From positions 1,178,001-1,242,000 of the forward strand of contig JAMKCF010000029.1 in the NCBI GenBank assembly GCA_023634235.1: a DNA stretch of 64,000 bases. The letters run 5' to 3'. Every line of letters starts with the position of its first letter. Positions within the stretch are counted from its first letter, which is position 1. Under the pieces are notes generated by a model. That model had not been told where the DNA came from. It saw only the letters and a list, made by a program, of their open reading frames with translations, and did not search any database. The position numbers and the translations under genes were made by a program. Positions 24,101 through 30,100 of the stretch are shown here, in pieces. This stretch comes from Pisaster brevispinus. Lineage: Eukaryota; Echinodermata; Asteroidea; Forcipulatida; Asteriidae.

Positions 24101-27100
24101 TGCCCAGACAACCAGTTATCAATCGGCGGTAAATCTCCTCCAAACGAGCTCACATCCCTGGGCCTGAGATTGCTCGAAGTATTTCCTAGGTCCGAGGAAG
24201 CATTTGGATTCGGGGTTTGGGAGACTTTCGCTACAGATGGTGAACCTCTCTCCGACTTCCGAATTTGAATGAGACTCGCGGGAAATCCGCCACAATATAT
24301 ATGTCAACGTCATGTCTTTACAATATTTAAAGCTTGTACAATATCTTAGAAAGAGAACTCCGAGAATGCTGAGCTGCATTGTCAGAGATCAGAATGTGTG
24401 TCAACTGTGTGACATGTCAGTTAGGGTCAAAGGCAACCAGATCAACCAATGGGAAAGGTGAAATTTGAAGTACAGCTACCGATATGACAGCGTGCATTTA
24501 ATTACAGATGGGCACAGTATTATTAGGCCTATGTCTGAGTGTCCAGATTCTGTTTCTATGGACAATACTTATTGTTTGAGAAAATTGTAACAATAAAGTG
24601 GGTACATGCCCCATCCTTCACCAAATTTAACCCCTGCCCCGTGATAAAGAAACTTCAAGGTTCTTGAAAAAAGTAAGAACACACAGCCTGATCTTCAAGT
24701 ACGCACACATGGTGTGGGCTTTAACAAGCTTTTCAGGCTGTTTAACCAAATTTTTTCAGATTTTTCCAAGGAAAAAAAAATGGAAATCAGACTTCAGTAG
24801 GAAGATCATCTTGCCTGAATATAGGTATGTGGTATAGAAGGAGTCCTCTATTTAAAATATACAAGACACATTAAATTACAAGTTTATAATGTTTTAATAA
24901 CATGTAGCCAACAGTTTCCCTTGTGGTTTATAACTTGATATTTGAAATAAAAAAGTCACATCCCCTTTAGGTGATCCCTCTGCTGCCGCTTCACAGGGCC
25001 CAATTTCATTGCACTGCTTACCACAGAATTCTATGCTTACAGCACCCTAAAGCACATAAACATTGTCCCGTAAGCACAGAATTACGTGCTAAGCAGAGCC
25101 ATTAAATTGGGCACTGGCTGTATTGTAAACTTAGGACTGATCCCTGGCTATACAGCAGTTACATGTTGTATGGCTTCTGGCTGGCACCCCCGAACAAAGA
25201 TTTTGATAAAGTAGGGAGATTGCCAACACTAGGGCTAGATAGCTTAGTTAGTAGAGCACCAGCATGTAACTCCGGGGGACGAGGGTTCAATTCCCACTCT
25301 AGTAATTTTATTTTTCATCCCAAAATTGCTTAACAATAGTATAATATCTCCTGTAATGGATTAAAATATTCAGGAAGAGTGATGATTTTGAAGAACACTT
25401 TAAACTTTCTCTTACTCACTTGTTATCGATATAACAAAACAGAAGCAATCAACTTTTGTATCTTTACGAAGTAAAAATAGAATTGTGTGTGTGTGTATGT
25501 GTTTGTATTGCCAACCCTCCGAGGACATTTTACAATAGGGACAATAGGTCCTCACTAGTCGGTTCTTTGTTTTCAGGTGTCCTCACTAGTCATTTGTGTA
25601 CAAAACCAATGGGGATTGCTTCAATACAGGAACAACAGAAAGTACAATAGGTGTCCTCTAACGTATAGGAGTGCTGTACCTGGGTGTGGGTGTGTGTGCC
25701 CTTACACATGCCTACTTACGGGGTACTTTTAACAATGGAACAATGGACCCCACAAGGCAATTTCAATAGGAACAATAGGGCCCCACAAGGGAATTCTTTA
25801 GAAAAGGGAACAATAGAACAACAATAGCAGTACCCCACAAACCCGATCCGTAAGGTTGTGTGTGTGTGCCCTTACACATGCCAACTTACGGGGTATTTTT
25901 AACAATGGAACAATGGACCCCACAAGGTGATTTCAATAGGAACAATAGGGCCCCACAAGGGAATTCTTTAGAAAAGGGAATAATAGAACAACAATAGCAG
26001 TACCCCACAAACCGGATCCGTAAGGTTGGGTGTGTGTGTGAGTTTGTTTTCACATTCAAACCGGGGACCTATAACAAAAGAGGACAATAGGGTCCCCGGT
26101 TGGGTAAAGGTCCCCAGTTAGAAATTGTGTACAAAACCAATGGGAGCTGTTGCCAAAAAGTTAGAGTCCAAACAAAAGAGGGACAATAGGAGGTCCCCGA
26201 TTGGAGGTGTTTACACACTTGTGTGTGTGTGTGTGTGTGTGTGGTGTACTCATCCAAAGTTATTTTAAAACAATTAATATTCATCGCTGTATTTAGAAGT
26301 TGAGCCTAAACAATAAACAAAGTGAGACAGATCCAAGAGTTTTTCCATTTATTCAAAGAAAGGCAGAGAGAGGGTAGACTCAAGGACTCAACTAAACAAA
26401 ACGCCATTGCCTGCAACAATGTGATTTGTTAGGGCATACAATAAGTGCATTTTAAGTTTTATACCGACAATGACATCATTAGTGACACTGACTCGACTAG
26501 CCTTCCTGACTAACACTACGGTGACACTGATAGTGACATCATGACTCATGACATTCTGCAAAGCTGTCAACATTTGCATCTTGCAATCAGGGAGATTTTG
26601 AACAACATTCAGGGAGATATTTAGAATCACATTCAAAATTATCAGGGAGATTTTCAAATTTGTTCATCAAAGCGTGGAAAGATCGGTTTGTTTTCAACTG
26701 AAGTGGATTGGCCCTCTGTAAGGAGCTACACTGTTGGCTATTGACTGTTATTACATTCACAAAATGTCGAGAGACGACCTCAATCCCATCAATCGGTGGC
26801 CGCAATAAATATAAAAATAGCGCGGCAAGATCGACCCTTGTGAGAACGAAGATGACACACTGAGATGGTCCAATATCATGGATCTGCTTACCTTAAGCAA
26901 AGATTCAGGGCTTACGGAAGCAGGGAGGGTAAGCGTATTGCACGGGTTAGCAGGGAAGTTTTGCTTGTTCGCGTCACTAAGCATTCTTCGCTTACACAGC
27001 GAGCACAGACATTTGGCGATTGCCCAAAGTGCAGAATGGTGATCGCAAGCGCAGACTTCGGCAGTCGCCGCAGTTTAGAAGCGGGTCATTTTGACCACAT

Positions 27101-30100
27101 CACTATCACAACTTTTACAAATTACTACGCCGTGTGAATTTACAAACCGTCCCAGGTACAAATTAACAACTATAATTTTTTGGTATAGTAACAAAATTTA
27201 AAGAGTTAACTAGGTGTATGAATAATATCCCCCTATACATGAACTATTTTAAGCGGAAACACCTTTTCTTGCGGGCTATTTTTATGAAACTGGGTCATAC
27301 AGAGGACGCACTTTTATAAGGTTTTGGTTACCAAAATAGGGAGGAAGCGAATAAATAAAATGTTTACCCAGAGTTAAATGACCCACTTAACTCTGGTGGC
27401 AGTGAACAAACTTGAACTGCAACCATTGAGGAAGTAGGCCTATTTGGAAAAAAAATACAACACAATAATTATTATACCGTTTTGGAACGTGATATTGATT
27501 TGGAAAATATTATTATTATTATTTAGTTTTTGAAGAATAGTCAATTGTGGCAATAAAATGCTTTCAAATGCCGTTCTAACAACTTAATCAAATTGTTGAT
27601 CATAACAGATGTACATTTTCTATCAAATGCGTTTGTCCTTAGGTTTTCAACCAACATAGGCCTAGCCAAACAATAATCAATAACTTGAGGTCTTAACGGC
27701 AAACCGACATCCAAACACCCCGGCAAAGAGCACTTTGGATGTGTTTGTTTGTTTATACGTATTTATTAAACAGGGAGGGAGTTCAACAACTTTAAAAACG
27801 AAAGACGAACTGAGTTTGTTGTTATTAAGCCATTGTCCCTTTCTTCGCGGGGTTTTCTCGAAGTAGAAAAAGTATTTACTTTGTCTTTTTTCTTCTTCGT
27901 GTAGTACATGTAATTACTTCATAAAGAGTGTTTTTATAAAAAAAATAATAATAAGCGTCCCCCGCACTATTTACTAATGTTTTAATGTTTTAATTCATTC
28001 GTTTTACAATAATATGTTAATATATGGTATGTGCCTAGTCTGTTTTTTTGCTGGTGATTTTTCTTGCTGAATGGTGGAATTCCGAGAGCAAAAAGTTACA
28101 CGGTATGTAACACTGTGTGTGTGGAACCTCACTGCTGAACTGTGCACATTTTATAGCCTACCTATACAATGGTTTGCATCCAGTATTCTACAAACCAGTT
28201 GACATCTATAAATAACCGTCCTCGTGATGGAAGATATTACAAGTACAATTCATTGTCACCAGACCTGTGTGCCAAACTAAAATCCCTTGGCATCGCTAGA
28301 CCAACTAGACGTGGATGTCGTGGTGGCAAACATAAACCGAGACGGATACAAACAGTGAGATCGAGAAGACCTGTTATGTGCTACCAAAAGCTGAATATTC
28401 GACCAAGAACACTAGTCAGTATCCCCAGATCTAGTGGAGAGGATAAACCATCATATTTCATGCCAACATTTCTTCTGACCAATGCTCGCTCAGCCTTAAA
28501 CAAAATGGATGAAATAGCTGAAGCAGTGAACAAGAATCCAACATATGTTACAGTTATTACAGAATCATGGTTATCCCCTTCAGTTATACCGGAACTGTAT
28601 CACATTGAGGGTTACAACACTTTCAGTATCTGCCGTGAAAACAGACGAGGTGGTGGCATCCTTCTTTATGTGCGTGACATCATCAAAGCTGAGGAGATGA
28701 CTGATGTGGATATTCCACCTGAACTTGAAGTAACTTGGCTGCTACTTTCACATCCCAAGTTCCCGATGGAATTCCCCTATTTAGTAGTGTGTGCTGTCTA
28801 TATTGCGCCTGACTCTCCTCACCAACAGCTGCTTGTTTCCAATCTGATCTCAACAGTGGACTATATTAGAACTCACAAATCCCAAGCTGGGATCAGCATC
28901 CTTGGTGATTTTAATCGGACTGTTGTTCATCCTGTATGCGCTGGCATCTTCTGACACAGGTTGTTAAATCCCCAACAAGGAATGACGCCATTCTAGATTT
29001 GATCCTAACTAATATGAATGGGCATTACAACCGCCCAACGGTTACGTCACCTCTTGGAATGAGTGATCACAACAGTGTCAATTGGTCGCCTAAACAGTTA
29101 AAATCACTAAACACTAAAGTGAAGAGAACAATTCAACCCATGGCTGATTCAAATATTTGTGCATTTGGTAGGTGGATACAGGACCAATCATGGTCTGAAG
29201 TATTGAATGAAGTTGATGTTCAGTCCAAAGCAGATGCTTTCTATATAATCCTGAATGAGGGTATGTTTTACGGACTGGTTGTCTTTTTTAGTGTGTTTTT
29301 GTTGTATCTCTTTGTCTCTTTGTTTTATTGTAATTTTGTATATATTGTAAATTTCATGTAATTCAGCCTTTGGCTGCAATGTGATTTTATCAATAAACCA
29401 ATTAATTAATAAATAGGGTCTAATAGACACGCCCTCTATTATAAACTTTACAAAAAAGCACATCTAGGCCTACATTACTCTTCATGAAGTTTGAACAATT
29501 GCGTTCAAGTCCTGCTCTAGCCAATTTCCCTTGTGGTTTGTTACTTTATAATTGAAATAAAAAGTCGAATCCCCTTAATAAGGTGATCCCTGTGCTGCTG
29601 TTCCCAGGTTGTATTGTAAAATTGGATGTGATCCCTGGTTATGCGGCAGTTACAGGTTGAATGGCTTCTGACTGGCACTCCAAACAAAGAAAATAGGGAG
29701 ACTGCCAACATTAGGACTAGATGGCTCAGTTGGTAGAGTGCCAAGATATTTTGTCTAATAGAGCACTATTTTGACTCAACTTCCTTCAGCCCATGTTGAT
29801 TTACCGTACAGGGGTCACACACACTGGGGGACTAAACCCTCTATGACGCACGTTCATCCGGAGGTCGCAGATTCAAATCCCGCTCCAGTCAATTTGCCTT
29901 TGTTCAAGCTAAAATTATTTGTGAAATGTATTCGATAGAACTTTAATGTTATTGTATGTTGATTAAAGAGCAATAAAATGTTATCGGCGGGGGGGGGGAC
30001 CTTTGATTTGTTATTCCTTTCAGACGTTTTTCAATTTTGTTTGAAAGAGTTCTGTTAAAAGGTGACGGCTAAATAATAGCGATGGCAATTTTGTGTTTAA

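Larger units (their letters stand above)
14750..24294 (+). mobile_element. Ty3/gypsy-type LTR retrotransposon, apparently full length
   Basis: The element is bounded by two 1211-bp LTRs (14750-15960 and 23084-24294) starting TGTGACGAG and ending CCGCCACA. It has a tRNA-Leu primer site, a structured leader, gag, pol in the order PR-RT-RH-IN (the Ty3/gypsy order), and a third ORF before a 575-bp AT-rich stretch. I see no stop or frameshift in gag or pol apart from the expected -1 junction, so it looks recently active. A perfect target-site duplication is not evident: the left flank is AACAT and the right flank is ATATA. It lies in the intron between the signal-peptide exon and the first Ig exon of the Tie-like gene, in antisense to that gene. 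Confidence 0.95.

Noticed and set aside
25232..25312. A tRNA gene on the plus strand
   Set aside because: A and B box-like words are present, but similar heads recur in several places with the same flanks; it is a SINE and the cloverleaf is imperfect.
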